Shown here: positions 1-7,501 of the stretch, piece after piece
How positions within the stretch are numbered: the first letter of the stretch is position 1
Layout of the letters: every line of letters starts with the position of its first letter
Assembly: GCA_031270385.1 (NCBI GenBank)
Contig: JAISXS010000079.1
Location: forward strand, 1 to 13,434
Length of the DNA: 13,434 nucleotides
Source of the DNA: Puniceicoccales bacterium
Lineage (GTDB): Bacteria; Verrucomicrobiota; Verrucomicrobiia; Opitutales; JAIRKQ01
Reading direction: 5' to 3'
Position numbers and translations under genes: made by a program
The notes under the pieces: model-generated
The model's input: only the letters and a program-made list of their open reading frames with translations
The model's database searches: none
Told to the model about the DNA's origin: nothing

Positions 1-200
1 CCTTCGCTTTGTGATTCTAGAAATACTTTACTACCTTTTCTCTCAGATCTTTCGAATAGTACATCTCGCTCTCGCCTACTATATTTTTAAACGCCCTCGT
101 CAAGGGGAATTACTATATAATTCGATATTGGTGCTTGGTTGTTTTTGTTCTGAAAATTTGATTGCATTGTATGCGAATTCGTTGAAAGTCTGCCACCTCG
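1..200. other. Leader region upstream of dnaG, no supported gene
   Basis: No coding sequence can be supported here. A GTG-initiated hydrophobic frame of 67 codons (11-214) overlaps the first codons of dnaG, but it resembles no family I know and has no convincing ribosome binding site. A TATAAT hexamer at 116-121 could be a -10 box for dnaG-rpoD, but no good -35 hexamer lies 16-18 bases upstream, so I do not call a promoter. Confidence 0.3.
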
Positions 201-2039
201 GTGATAACTCGTGATTGCATAGAAAAGATCAAAAGTTCCGTTAACATCTACGATATCGTTGCGCCATACGTTGCCTTGAAGCGATGCGGAACGAATTGGC
301 GCGGGTTAAGTCCATTTAACCAGGAGAAGACTCCATCTTTTTTTGTCATGCCGGGAAAGAGCATGTTTCGCTGTTTCAGTTCTGGCAATGCCGGCGACAT
401 TTTCCGATTCATCCAATTAATGGAAAATGTGTCGTTTGCCGAGGCAGTTGAGATGGTCGCGAACCGTTTCAGTATTCCCGTTGAATACGAAAAGACCGCG
501 ACACATGGAGATAGGCCCTACGGCCGTAAGGCACTTTTCGATCTGCATGAATTGGCGTGCAATTTTTTTGTTGAAAACTTCAATGCCAGCGATCCCGATG
601 GCGAAAAAATTCGCCGCTACTGGACGGAGGAGAGGGAATTTTCATTGGATGTGGCTAAAGAGAATTGCATTGGCTTCGGTGGAGACAGAGGGAAATTTTT
701 GATGAGTAGAATGCTAGCCGCAAAATTTTCGCCGGCGGCGATACGTGCCAGCGGGATTTTTTACCACAGGGAAAATGACCCCGACTTGAGCAATGGCATT
801 TTGCGCTTCAACTCAAGGTTAACTATTCCCATCCGCGATGTCCAAGGACGTGTCGTCGGATTTTCTGCAAGATTCATCGATGGCATAAGCCGACCAGGCG
901 ATTTTCCGGACGCAAAATATATAAATTCCCCGGACACGGAAATTTTTCACAAGGGCAGTTTACTGTTCGGCCTCCACAGAGCTCGTCAGTACCTGGAGCC
1001 AAATGGCGTATTCTGGATGGTTGAGGGGCAATTCGATGCCATGCGTTGCTGGAAAAATGGTATAAATACAGCGATTGCACCCCAGGGCACTGCCATTACG
1101 GATTTTCAACTCAACGCCATGCGTCGGCATACAGTCCATCTCAACTGCATGCTGGACGGAGATAGCGCCGGGTTGAAAGCGGCGGAACGCATGCTCCCAA
1201 TGGCAATTGCAAGCGGATTGGATGTAAAATTTTTTATATTACCCGACGGCAACGACCCAGATAGCTACTTTCGCGAAAACTTTAGCGACAAATTTAGGTC
1301 GTTGCAGCAGGGTGCGATGACACAAATTCAATTCCTTGTCAATAGATTTCTGCCAAACAAGGACAGTGTCACGGCCCAAGAAAAAGCCAATTCCATGGCC
1401 AGAATATACGAAGTAATTGCCATGGCGGAATCATCCGTAGCGAGGGAAAGTTATTTGGCCGAACTTTCCGTGGCAGCAAACTTCGATCGGAGCGCAATTT
1501 CTCAAGATTTTAGATCTTTTACAACAAAAAGAAAATTCTCCCCGGTTCCACAGCCGGAGGTGCACAGTGAACACAAAAATTCGGACAAAAAATTATCAAG
1601 CGCCGAAGGTCAGTTGCTTGCAGTTGTGCTGGTTGACGACAAAATCGCCATTGCCCTATCCCATATCATGGAACAGCCATTTTTGCAGAATTTACACTCC
1701 GATGAAGGAAAAATATTGCTAAAGGTATTGAATGAAGTTAGAAATTACAGCTGGGAGGGAATATCTACGCTGGACGACCGAAAATTATTTTCCGATGTGG
1801 AGAGAAATGTTGCATATGCCGTTGTCGCTGATCTGGACGAAAGATGCGATCGCATTGATATCTCCGATATGTGTGTAAAGAAATTGCACTACAACTTCGT
1901 TCGTGGCGAAATCGAAAAAACTAATGAGCAATTTCGAAAAATTTCTCTTGACGAAAGTGATGCGATAAGAACTCTGCAGAAGCATAGGTTATATTTGCGC
2001 GGCGAGCTAAGACATCCACCGCAAGTTTTTTGGTCGTAA
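201..2039 (+). CDS. dnaG: DNA primase DnaG with degenerate CHC2 zinc-binding domain
   Basis: Synthesises RNA primers for chromosomal replication and acts with the replicative helicase at the fork. At 612 residues it has the usual bacterial length. The N-terminal zinc-finger domain (about 1-95) is recognisable from the block EKTPSFFV and the following GDIFRF. However, the four positions that normally carry Cys-His-Cys-Cys ligands read Ser37, Asn40, Cys58 and Ser61, so three of four ligands are gone. The RNA polymerase core (about 110-240) and TOPRIM domain follow, with the acidic residues kept: Glu275 in VEGQFD and Asp319/Asp321 in LDGDSAG. The C-terminal 200 residues are poorly conserved and should contact the helicase. 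The start is a GTG that gives the standard MIxxxCIEKIK-type N-terminus, with no strong Shine-Dalgarno. The stop lies 6 bases before rpoD, so the two are probably co-transcribed. Confidence 0.95.
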   Translation: MITRDCIEKIKSSVNIYDIVAPYVALKRCGTNWRGLSPFNQEKTPSFFVMPGKSMFRCFSSGNAGDIFRFIQLMENVSFAEAVEMVANRFSIPVEYEKTATHGDRPYGRKALFDLHELACNFFVENFNASDPDGEKIRRYWTEEREFSLDVAKENCIGFGGDRGKFLMSRMLAAKFSPAAIRASGIFYHRENDPDLSNGILRFNSRLTIPIRDVQGRVVGFSARFIDGISRPGDFPDAKYINSPDTEIFHKGSLLFGLHRARQYLEPNGVFWMVEGQFDAMRCWKNGINTAIAPQGTAITDFQLNAMRRHTVHLNCMLDGDSAGLKAAERMLPMAIASGLDVKFFILPDGNDPDSYFRENFSDKFRSLQQGAMTQIQFLVNRFLPNKDSVTAQEKANSMARIYEVIAMAESSVARESYLAELSVAANFDRSAISQDFRSFTTKRKFSPVPQPEVHSEHKNSDKKLSSAEGQLLAVVLVDDKIAIALSHIMEQPFLQNLHSDEGKILLKVLNEVRNYSWEGISTLDDRKLFSDVERNVAYAVVADLDERCDRIDISDMCVKKLHYNFVRGEIEKTNEQFRKISLDESDAIRTLQKHRLYLRGELRHPPQVFWS

Positions 2040-2045
2040 GGTGCA

Positions 2046-3761
2046 ATGACAAAATATAGTAAGGAGAGTGTTGACGCAGCACAGGTGACTGACGCCAACG
2101 CGAGAATTCAATCACTCATACGAACCGCGCGCCAATGCGGGTACGTGTCGCTACAGGACATTAACGAAACTTTGCCAGGAGTGCTGGCCAACTCTAAAGA
2201 GGCTGAAAACATAATCAATATCCTGGAAAATCTCAACATTGAGATTCTTGATACCGAAGAAATTGAACAATACCACAGCCGGATTGAGGAGGAGATGGCC
2301 GCCCCGAAGCCGCCGTCCAGTGACAACATCGAAGATCCTGTCCGCATGTACTTACGCCAGATGGGACAAGTTCCGTTGCTAACAAGGGCGGAAGAGGTCG
2401 CCATTTCTAAAACAATAGAGCGGGAAGAATTGCGAGCCCAGGACGAATTGTTCTCCATTCACTTGACTGCGGAATTCCAAATAGATTTAGCAGAAAAACT
2501 GTTGCGCCGCGATGAGAGGTTTGACCGCATAGTCCTCGACAAAAAAATAGAAAGTAGGGAGGCCTATTACACGATGCTTGCCAGGGCGGTCCAGGATAGT
2601 AAAATGCTGTTCGCTAAGGTCAAGGAGTCGTGGAAAAGCTACCAAGATGCCAGAGAGTGCGACGATGAGGAAAGGATAAAGACCGCACGGGCACGGTTGA
2701 AACAATTTCAAAACCAACTGAAGACCGTCTTGAAACGTTTTTGTTTCAAGATGAAGATTTTTGAAGAACCACTGGTGAAATTGCGTCCGGATATTAGGCA
2801 AATTTCACAATTGTACGCTGATTTGGAAAGAGCGGAAAAAGCGCTGGAGAATGGCGATAAATTGCAAAAGGAAGTCATAGACAGAATAAACAAAGCACTT
2901 CTAAAATTTGAGATCAAGCATGAGGCTGACCCTAAGCGCCTAGTCGAAATATCAAAAGCTTTCAAATTCCACATGAACGAAGCCTATAAGGCGAAGCGGG
3001 AAATGGTGGAAGCGAACCTTCGACTTGTTATAAGCATTGCAAAAAAATATACCAATCGCGGATTGTCGTTTTTAGATTCCATCCAGGAGGGCAACATGGG
3101 CCTCATGAAAGCGGTCGAAAAATTCGAATACCGTCGTGGATATAAATTTTCTACATATGCGACTTGGTGGATAAGGCAGGCAATTACCCGCTCAATTGCT
3201 GACCAGGCAAGGACGATAAGGATCCCTGTACACATGATCGATTCGCTCAACCGAGTTATGCAGGCACAGAAGCAACTTACTCAGGAACTCGGCCATGCTC
3301 CGACGGCGGAGGACATCGCCAAAGAAGTAAAAATGCCACTTGAACGCGTACAAACAATAATGAAGATGGCGCAACAGCCAATTTCTCTACAAAATCCAGT
3401 CGGAGACAGTGAAGACTCAACATTTGGGGATTTTATTGAGGACAAAAATGCAGAAAATCCGTACGACATCACCGCATTCAGCCTGCTACGCGACAAAATA
3501 GGAAATGTTCTGGACAGCCTGACGCCGAGGGAGCGGGAAGTTTTAATGCTGCGCTTCGGTTTAAATGACGGCTACAGCAGAACGCTAGAGGAAGTTGGCC
3601 AAATGTTCAATGTTACACGGGAAAGAATTCGGCAAATAGAAGCCAAGGCATTAAGGAAGATGCGGCACCCAACGCGGATCCGCCAGTTGCACGGATTTTT
3701 CGACAACGAGCTACAATCCGAGGGCCCAGGGTTTGAAAACTTTGTCACCGACGAGGAGTGA
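2046..3761 (+). CDS. rpoD: Primary RNA polymerase sigma factor RpoD (sigma-70)
   Basis: Housekeeping sigma factor directing RNA polymerase to -10/-35 promoters. It is 571 residues long and all sigma-70 regions are visible. Region 1.1 lies about 18-65 and region 1.2 about 98-130 (DPVRMYLRQMGQVPLLTRAEE). A charged non-conserved insert runs to about 315. Regions 2.1-2.4 are about 318-385 (EANLRLVISIAKKY, then YKFSTYATWWIRQAI), and region 3 follows with the IRIPVHM start. Region 4 is about 491-545, with LTPREREVLMLRFGL and the helix-turn-helix VTRERIRQIEAKALRKMRHP. Region 1.1 and the insert mark it as a primary rather than alternative sigma. About 20 acidic, non-conserved residues follow the usual C-terminal end. 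The sequence TAAGGTG, overlapping the dnaG stop, sits just before the ATG and may serve as its ribosome binding site. Pairing with dnaG is the classic macromolecular synthesis arrangement; rpsU, the third usual member, lies elsewhere in this window. Confidence 0.97.
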   Translation: MTKYSKESVDAAQVTDANARIQSLIRTARQCGYVSLQDINETLPGVLANSKEAENIINILENLNIEILDTEEIEQYHSRIEEEMAAPKPPSSDNIEDPVRMYLRQMGQVPLLTRAEEVAISKTIEREELRAQDELFSIHLTAEFQIDLAEKLLRRDERFDRIVLDKKIESREAYYTMLARAVQDSKMLFAKVKESWKSYQDARECDDEERIKTARARLKQFQNQLKTVLKRFCFKMKIFEEPLVKLRPDIRQISQLYADLERAEKALENGDKLQKEVIDRINKALLKFEIKHEADPKRLVEISKAFKFHMNEAYKAKREMVEANLRLVISIAKKYTNRGLSFLDSIQEGNMGLMKAVEKFEYRRGYKFSTYATWWIRQAITRSIADQARTIRIPVHMIDSLNRVMQAQKQLTQELGHAPTAEDIAKEVKMPLERVQTIMKMAQQPISLQNPVGDSEDSTFGDFIEDKNAENPYDITAFSLLRDKIGNVLDSLTPREREVLMLRFGLNDGYSRTLEEVGQMFNVTRERIRQIEAKALRKMRHPTRIRQLHGFFDNELQSEGPGFENFVTDEE

Positions 3762-3767
3762 GGATTG

Positions 3768-3817
3768 AAAATTTTCTTTTCTGTGAGAAAAAATGCGCTC
3801 CTTCCAATTGACGCAGC
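3768..3817 (-). repeat. Possible degenerate half copy of the ~104-bp element
   Basis: The stretch after the rpoD stop runs GAAAATTTTCTTTTCTG and then an A-rich ATGCGCTCC block. It resembles one half of the element at 7498-7601 (GAAAAATTCTTTTTTC, then ACGCCCC) and runs into a CTATAG boundary shared with the complete copy at 3818. About 17 of the last 27 bases agree by eye. No matching other half is visible, so this may be a worn remnant or chance AT-rich similarity. Confidence 0.3.
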
Positions 3818-3922
3818 TATAGTCATCTTCCCCGAGAAAAGCACATTCTCTATTCCAGAAAAACGAAAATTTTTCGATAAATATTGTTAGATAAAATGCT
3901 TTTCTCAAGTAAGATAATTATA
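3818..3922 (+). mobile_element. MITE-like ~104-bp inverted-repeat element, copy A
   Basis: A 105-bp element lies between rpoD and the CesT-like gene. Its left end TATAGTCATCTTCCCC is the inverted complement of its right end, which reads back as TATAATTATCTTACTT. About 21 of the first 26 positions match, including a run GAGAAAAGCA. The internal block TAAATATTGTTAGATAAAATGC is shared with copies E and F near 6800 and 7350. The element has no coding capacity. Whether it ends rpoD transcription or affects the next gene cannot be told from sequence. Confidence 0.8.
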
Positions 3923-4009
3923 TGCAGTGGATAATGCGTGCGCGCGGGATGTTACTGGATTTTACTATTTACAATCATCCACAACCGCGTTAGAATCAGT
4001 GTGTTAGCT

Positions 4010-4516
4010 ATGGCATCCTACGACAGTACGCTCAATTCCTACTTGAAAATAGCTGGAAATAAAATAGGAAACAAATTGTTTTTGGATAAAAACGGCCTTT
4101 GCGTCATGAAAAAGGGTGACACAAACCAGGAATACGCCATAGAATTGCCAAACGATAGTGAAGCTGTTTACTTTTATGCGCCAATTTGCAAAGTTCCATA
4201 CGAATGCAGTGAAGAATTTTTCGAAAAAGTACTGGAATTGAACCTCTGCGGCATCGAATATAGTCAGGCGACATTTGGACTGGATGCGAAGACACAAAAT
4301 ATCGTTTTGTCATATGCCCGATCCATGGACACCCTGGATGAAGTATCGTTTTCTAATGTTTTATGCAATTTTATCAAGACAGTGGATAGGGCAAAACGCG
4401 ACCTCACAAAAATTACGTCCACACTCATCGAACAAACCACGCTGATAAGGGACGACATCGATATGGAAATGCGATCCTACGGTCCCGCAATGGAAGCTGA
4501 TGGATTGAAAGCATAG
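4010..4516 (+). CDS. CesT-family type III secretion chaperone-like protein
   Basis: A 168-residue acidic, cytoplasmic protein with no signal peptide or membrane segment. It follows the layout of the CesT/SycE family of type III secretion effector chaperones. It has an N-terminal helix, a LFLDKNGLCVM strand (about 23-33), IELPNDSEAVYFYAPICKVP (about 44-63), EFFEKVLELNLCGIEYSQATFGLD (about 69-92) and a C-terminal FxxxLCNFIKTVDRAKRDL helix (about 117-136). Members dimerise, bind effectors and keep them ready for export. The ATG at 4010 is chosen because it gives the normal family N-terminus. An in-frame ATG at 3938 would add 24 residues without similarity. No clear Shine-Dalgarno precedes either. 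No secretion apparatus or effector gene is nearby, so it is an orphan here and its partner is unknown. Family assignment is from motif pattern only. Confidence 0.7.
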   Translation: MASYDSTLNSYLKIAGNKIGNKLFLDKNGLCVMKKGDTNQEYAIELPNDSEAVYFYAPICKVPYECSEEFFEKVLELNLCGIEYSQATFGLDAKTQNIVLSYARSMDTLDEVSFSNVLCNFIKTVDRAKRDLTKITSTLIEQTTLIRDDIDMEMRSYGPAMEADGLKA

Positions 4517-4562
4517 GCATTAATATTTTTATTGCGTAAAATGCACATATTTTATCATAAAT

Positions 4563-6047
4563 GTGGCGGGAGGTATGAAGTATTGTGCCGCATTAGTAGT
4601 CGTTGTCGTCGCCGTAGTGTGCTGTACTCAGAGTTTCGGTGAGTGCGCCGCTGCCGGTTTCCCAATATCAACGCAAACTTATCAGGCATTGGAAGCCGGA
4701 CAAAACTTGTCATTAAGCGGCATTCTTAGGCACAGAATCTCCGTATCGCCATTTAATTTGATTGCCACTGTGCTGTTCTTGTGTGCAATCGTGCATACGT
4801 TCCTTGCATCAAAATTTTCAAAATTGGCGGATCGAATTGCGGAAAAAAACATCGAAAATGATCCTAGAAAACACTTCACTTCGACGGTATTCCATTTTTT
4901 CGGCGAGGTGGAAGCAATTTTTGGGATTTGGGTGCTGCCGTTGATCTTCTTTATGGCCGTCCATTTCGGATGGCACGCAGTTGGGCACTATTTTAACTCC
5001 GTTATAAATTTCACGGAGCCAATATTTGTCGTCGTCATAATGGCAATGGCTGCAACGAAGCCGATTCTAGCGCTTTCGGAGTCAATTCTCGAAAAGGTCG
5101 CCGCTTTCGGACACGGAACTGTGGCGGCGTGGTGGATGACAATCCTAATTATTGCGCCATTCATGGGATCTCTTATCACCGAGCCCGCGGCAATGACAAT
5201 CGGGGCTATGCTATTGGCAAAACAATTTTATAACCTGAACCCATCGAGGAAACTGCGATACGCATCCCTCGGATTGCTATTTGTGAATGTTTCCGTTGGC
5301 GGCACGTTAACACCATTCGCCGCTCCTCCCATACTCATGGTCGCAAACAAGTGGCATTTGACAATCGGCAAAGTCTTCACTATGCTAGGAACCCACGCCA
5401 TTATCGGCGTTATCGCAGGAACGTTACTATACTACGCGATCTTCAGGAAAGAATTTTTGGCATTGCAAGAAACAACAAGTGCTGTGTGCCCCAGTGAGCC
5501 ATCGGAGAGAAAAATTCCAGTGATTGTCACTATGGTTCACTGTGTATTTCTTGGGTGGACAGTAGTAAATTTGCATACGCCAGCGCTGGTGGTAGCGGGC
5601 TTTCTATTCTTTTTGGCGTTTATTAGAGCCACAAAACAATGCCAGGATAGCGTAGATTTGAAATCCCCAGTGCTCGTGGGATTTTTTCTTGCGGGACTGG
5701 TCACGCACGGTGGCTTGCAGGAATGGTGGATATCCCCAGTACTCGGAAGTCTAAAGGAAATGTCGCTATTCATTGGCTCCACACTATTGACTGCGTTCAA
5801 CGACAATGCGGCCATAACTTACCTGTCATCTCTAGTTTCGGAATTTTCAACTAATCAATCGCTCCAAAAAGCCGTATTATCCGGTGCTGTTACAGGCGGT
5901 GGTTTGACTGTAATCGCCAACGCCCCCAATCCAGCTGGCCAAAACATTTTAGCAAAGTACTTCGATGGCGGAATTTCACCACTGTCACTACTTTTCGGAG
6001 CCGCCATACCGACCGTGGTAGTCGCACTTTCTTTCAATCTCTGGTAA
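4563..6047 (+). CDS. Putative Na+/H+ antiporter (ion transporter superfamily)
   Basis: A 494-residue inner-membrane protein with a likely N-terminal signal sequence (about 5-27) and roughly 11-12 hydrophobic spans. It resembles the family annotated as putative Na+/H+ antiporter in Chlamydiae, Verrucomicrobia and relatives. Supporting motifs lie in the spans: GSLITEPAAMTIGAMLLA (about 200-217), NVSVGGTLTPFAAPPILMV (about 239-257), TAFNDNAAITYL (about 410-421) and ANAPNPAGQNIL (about 446-457). The paired re-entrant segments rich in N, P and G are typical of ion-transporter folds. The start is uncertain. GTG at 4563 is the longest choice; ATG at 4575 is only one base after a strong GGGAGG at 4568-4573, which is too close for normal use. 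Substrate is inferred from family naming, not shown. An inverted-repeat element begins 5 bases after the stop. Confidence 0.75.
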   Translation: MAGGMKYCAALVVVVVAVVCCTQSFGECAAAGFPISTQTYQALEAGQNLSLSGILRHRISVSPFNLIATVLFLCAIVHTFLASKFSKLADRIAEKNIENDPRKHFTSTVFHFFGEVEAIFGIWVLPLIFFMAVHFGWHAVGHYFNSVINFTEPIFVVVIMAMAATKPILALSESILEKVAAFGHGTVAAWWMTILIIAPFMGSLITEPAAMTIGAMLLAKQFYNLNPSRKLRYASLGLLFVNVSVGGTLTPFAAPPILMVANKWHLTIGKVFTMLGTHAIIGVIAGTLLYYAIFRKEFLALQETTSAVCPSEPSERKIPVIVTMVHCVFLGWTVVNLHTPALVVAGFLFFLAFIRATKQCQDSVDLKSPVLVGFFLAGLVTHGGLQEWWISPVLGSLKEMSLFIGSTLLTAFNDNAAITYLSSLVSEFSTNQSLQKAVLSGAVTGGGLTVIANAPNPAGQNILAKYFDGGISPLSLLFGAAIPTVVVALSFNLW

Positions 6048-6052
6048 AAAAT

Positions 6053-6155
6053 CATAAATTGTCTTACTCGAAAAAAGCATTCCATCAAACGACATTTGAC
6101 GGAAAGATTCACGTTTTTATGAAAAAAATACGCTTTCTTCAGGTAAGATAACTTA
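6053..6155 (-). mobile_element. MITE-like element, copy B
   Basis: A 103-bp copy in inverted orientation relative to copies A, E and F. The ends are ATAAATTGTCTTACTCG on the left and GGTAAGATAACTTAG on the right, which are imperfect inverted complements. Read on the minus strand, its centre carries CCGTCAAA and TTTGATGG around the loop TGTCG, an 8-pair hairpin including one G-T pair. It begins 5 bases after the antiporter stop codon. Confidence 0.75.
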
Positions 6156-6190
6156 GTCATCTTACCTGAAAAAAGCATATTGTTTTTCCA
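6153..6190 (+). repeat. Left-end fragment of the element, interrupted by copy C
   Basis: TTAGTCATCTTACCTG, an A-rich GCATATTG and TTTTTCCATA match the left third of copy H read on its minus strand. The similarity resumes after copy C at 6295-6312 (AAAGCACGAATTTTTCAT), so copy C appears to have jumped into this older copy at a TA. The rest of the older copy after copy D cannot be traced with confidence; a faint right-end likeness exists around 6415-6435. Confidence 0.55.
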
Positions 6191-6294
6191 TATAGCTATT
6201 TCGTCTGAAAAGGGCGTGCTTTCCTTTATAAAAAGAAGAACTTCCCCACAAAATATCGTTGGATAAGATGCCTTTGCCGAGTGTGACGGCTATA
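6191..6294 (+). mobile_element. MITE-like element, copy C
   Basis: A 104-bp copy running from TATAGCTATTTCGTCTG to GAGTGTGACGGCTATA. It is nearly identical to copy G (7398-7501), with about 6 differences in 104 positions by eye, so the two derive from recent duplication. It sits inside an older fragment with TA on each side. The centre has CTTT-ATAA-AAAG. Confidence 0.85.
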
Positions 6295-6312
6295 AAAGCA
6301 CGAATTTTTCAT

Positions 6313-6414
6313 TATAGCTGTTTCATCCAAAAAGGGCGTGCTTTTCTTTATAAAAAGAAAAATTCTTCAGCTAAGTATCGTGGACAGAATGCCCTTGTCA
6401 GTGTGACGACCACA
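6313..6414 (+). mobile_element. MITE-like element, copy D (right end decayed)
   Basis: About 102 bp, starting TATAGCTGTTTCATCC and ending GTGTGACGACCACA, where other copies have CTATA. It has the longest perfect first internal hairpin: TTTTCTTT and AAAGAAAA around ATAA. The same block is recognisable in copies C and G. It lies 18 bases after copy C and just upstream of the Sel1 pseudogene. Confidence 0.75.
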
Positions 6415-6729
6415 TTTAGCGAGTGTGTTTTGATATTTTCTAAATTTTTATACTTGCCTTTTCTTATGTTAAAATGCAACAATTTGTACACTATGTTAAT
6501 GAGATTTCGTTTCTATTTGATGCTAGTGGTTGTGATGTTGTTTGTCGAAAATTCTGCAGAGCATTGCTATGCCGACGAGTCGTACAAAAATGTGAGTGAT
6601 CTATCACAGACGCACGAAAGTAGTCAGGGAACCAAAGTCGATCAGAGTTTTGAAAAAGCGTTCAAGAGGTTTTCCAAAGCCGCAGAGCAAGGAGACGCTT
6701 CGGCACAAAACGAACTTGGGCAAATGTAC

Positions 6730-6762
6730 TATAGCCATAGTACTCCACAAAGGCACCCTATT
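6730..6762 (-). repeat. Element end fragment adjoining copy E
   Basis: TATAGCCATAGTACTCC followed by CAAAGGCACC resembles the right end of copy C read on the minus strand (TATAGCCGTCACACTCGG, then CAAAGGCATC). It begins at the TA where the Sel1 gene is interrupted and is followed directly by copy E. The disruption is therefore a composite of two element pieces, not one clean copy. Confidence 0.5.
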
Positions 6763-6868
6763 TATAGCCATCTTACCCGAAAAAAGCGCATCCTTTATTA
6801 CAAAAAAACCGAAATCCTTCCGCTAAATATCATTAGACAAAATGCTTTTCTCAGGTAAGACAACTATA
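6763..6868 (+). mobile_element. MITE-like element, copy E, inside the Sel1 gene
   Basis: A 106-bp copy with ends TATAGCCATCTTACCCG and CAGGTAAGACAACTATA. It carries the second internal hairpin CTAA-ATATCA-TTAG. Its right end abuts the restored Sel1 codons with TA at 6867-6868, matching the TA at 6730-6731 left of the adjoining fragment. This looks like a duplicated TA target. Confidence 0.85.
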
Positions 6869-7292
6869 CAACGGCAAATTCGTCGGTCAGAATTTTGAAA
6901 AAGCATTCGAATGGTTTTCCGAAGCCGCGGAACAAGGAGACGCTAAAGCACAACGCTACCTTGGGATGATGTACCTCCGGGGCTATTCTGTCGATCGAAA
7001 TTTTAAAAAGGCGTTCAAATTGTTTTCCAAAGCTGCAGAGCAAGGGTGAGCTCCGGCCCAAGACGAGCTTGGGCAAATGTACTACAACGGCAAATTTGTC
7101 GAGCAGAATTTTGAGAAAGCGTTTGAATGGCTTTCCAAGGCCGCGGAACAAGGATTCCCACTGGCACAAGACGAACTCGAGCGAATGCACGACAACGGCG
7201 AACTTGTCAATCAGAATTTCGAAAAAGCACTCGAGTAGTTTTACAAAGCCGCAGGATATGGGTATGTCGTAACACAAAACGAGATCAAGAAA

Positions 7293-7397
7293 TATAGTCA
7301 TCTTACCCGAAAAAGCACATCCTCTATTCCAAAAAAACGGGAATCTTTCTGCTAAATATCGTTAGATAAAACGCTTTTCTCAAGTAAGACGACTATA
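7293..7397 (+). mobile_element. MITE-like element, copy F (first of a tandem trio)
   Basis: A 105-bp copy with the best-preserved terminal inverted repeats. The left end TATAGTCATCTTACCCGA and the complement of the right end, TATAGTCGTCTTACTTGA, agree at nearly all of about 25 positions. Inside are ATTCC...GGAAT and CTAA-ATATCG-TTAG hairpins. It follows the tail of the Sel1 pseudogene. Confidence 0.9.
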
Positions 7398-7501
7398 TAT
7401 AGCTATTTCGTCTGAGAAGGGCGTGCTTTCCTTTATAAAAAGGAGAACTTCCCCGCCAAGTATCGTTGAATAAGATGCCTTTGCCGAGTGTGACGGCTAT
7501 A
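7398..7501 (+). mobile_element. MITE-like element, copy G (second of a tandem trio)
   Basis: A 104-bp copy, about 94% identical to copy C by eye count. It begins in the TATATATA run left by the end of copy F and ends TGACGGCTATA, sharing that TATA with copy H. The first internal hairpin is TCCTTT-ATAA-AAAGGA, fully paired; at one of these pairs copy C has a mismatch. Confidence 0.9.

Larger units (their letters stand above)
6493..7294 (+). pseudogene. Secreted Sel1-repeat protein, broken by an insertion and two stops
   Basis: The product would be an exported protein with tandem Sel1-type repeats of 36 residues; such proteins act as protein-binding scaffolds. The N-terminus (MLMRFRFYLMLVVVMLF...) looks like a signal peptide. 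Five repeats follow the pattern NFEKAFEWFSEAAEQGDA.AQ..LG.MY..G. The first repeat is cut after QMYY by an insertion at 6732-6868. Removing that stretch restores MYYNGKFVGQNF exactly in frame. A TGA at 7047-7049 stands where GGA (Gly) is expected (EQG-stop-APAQ). A TAG at 7236-7238 stands where TGG (Trp) is expected (ALE-stop-FYKAA). The reading then runs into copy F. The start among in-frame ATGs at 6466, 6493 and 6499 is not settled. There is no sign the gene is still expressed whole. Confidence 0.8.

Noticed and set aside
11..214. 67-codon hydrophobic frame before dnaG
   Set aside because: GTG start, no convincing ribosome binding site, overlaps the dnaG start and matches no known family; AT-rich chance frame more likely.
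6430..6455. Promoter for the Sel1 gene (TTGATA and TATACT)
   Set aside because: The spacing is only about 13 bases, too short for a sigma-70 promoter, in an AT-rich stretch where such hexamers arise by chance.
6259..6492. Upstream extension of the Sel1 frame
   Set aside because: It runs through copies C and D and translates the element sequence; the signal peptide marks a start at or near 6493.
6864..7301. 145-codon minus-strand frame with repeated blocks
   Set aside because: It is the antisense of the Sel1 repeats; its periodicity comes from the 108-bp coding repeat.
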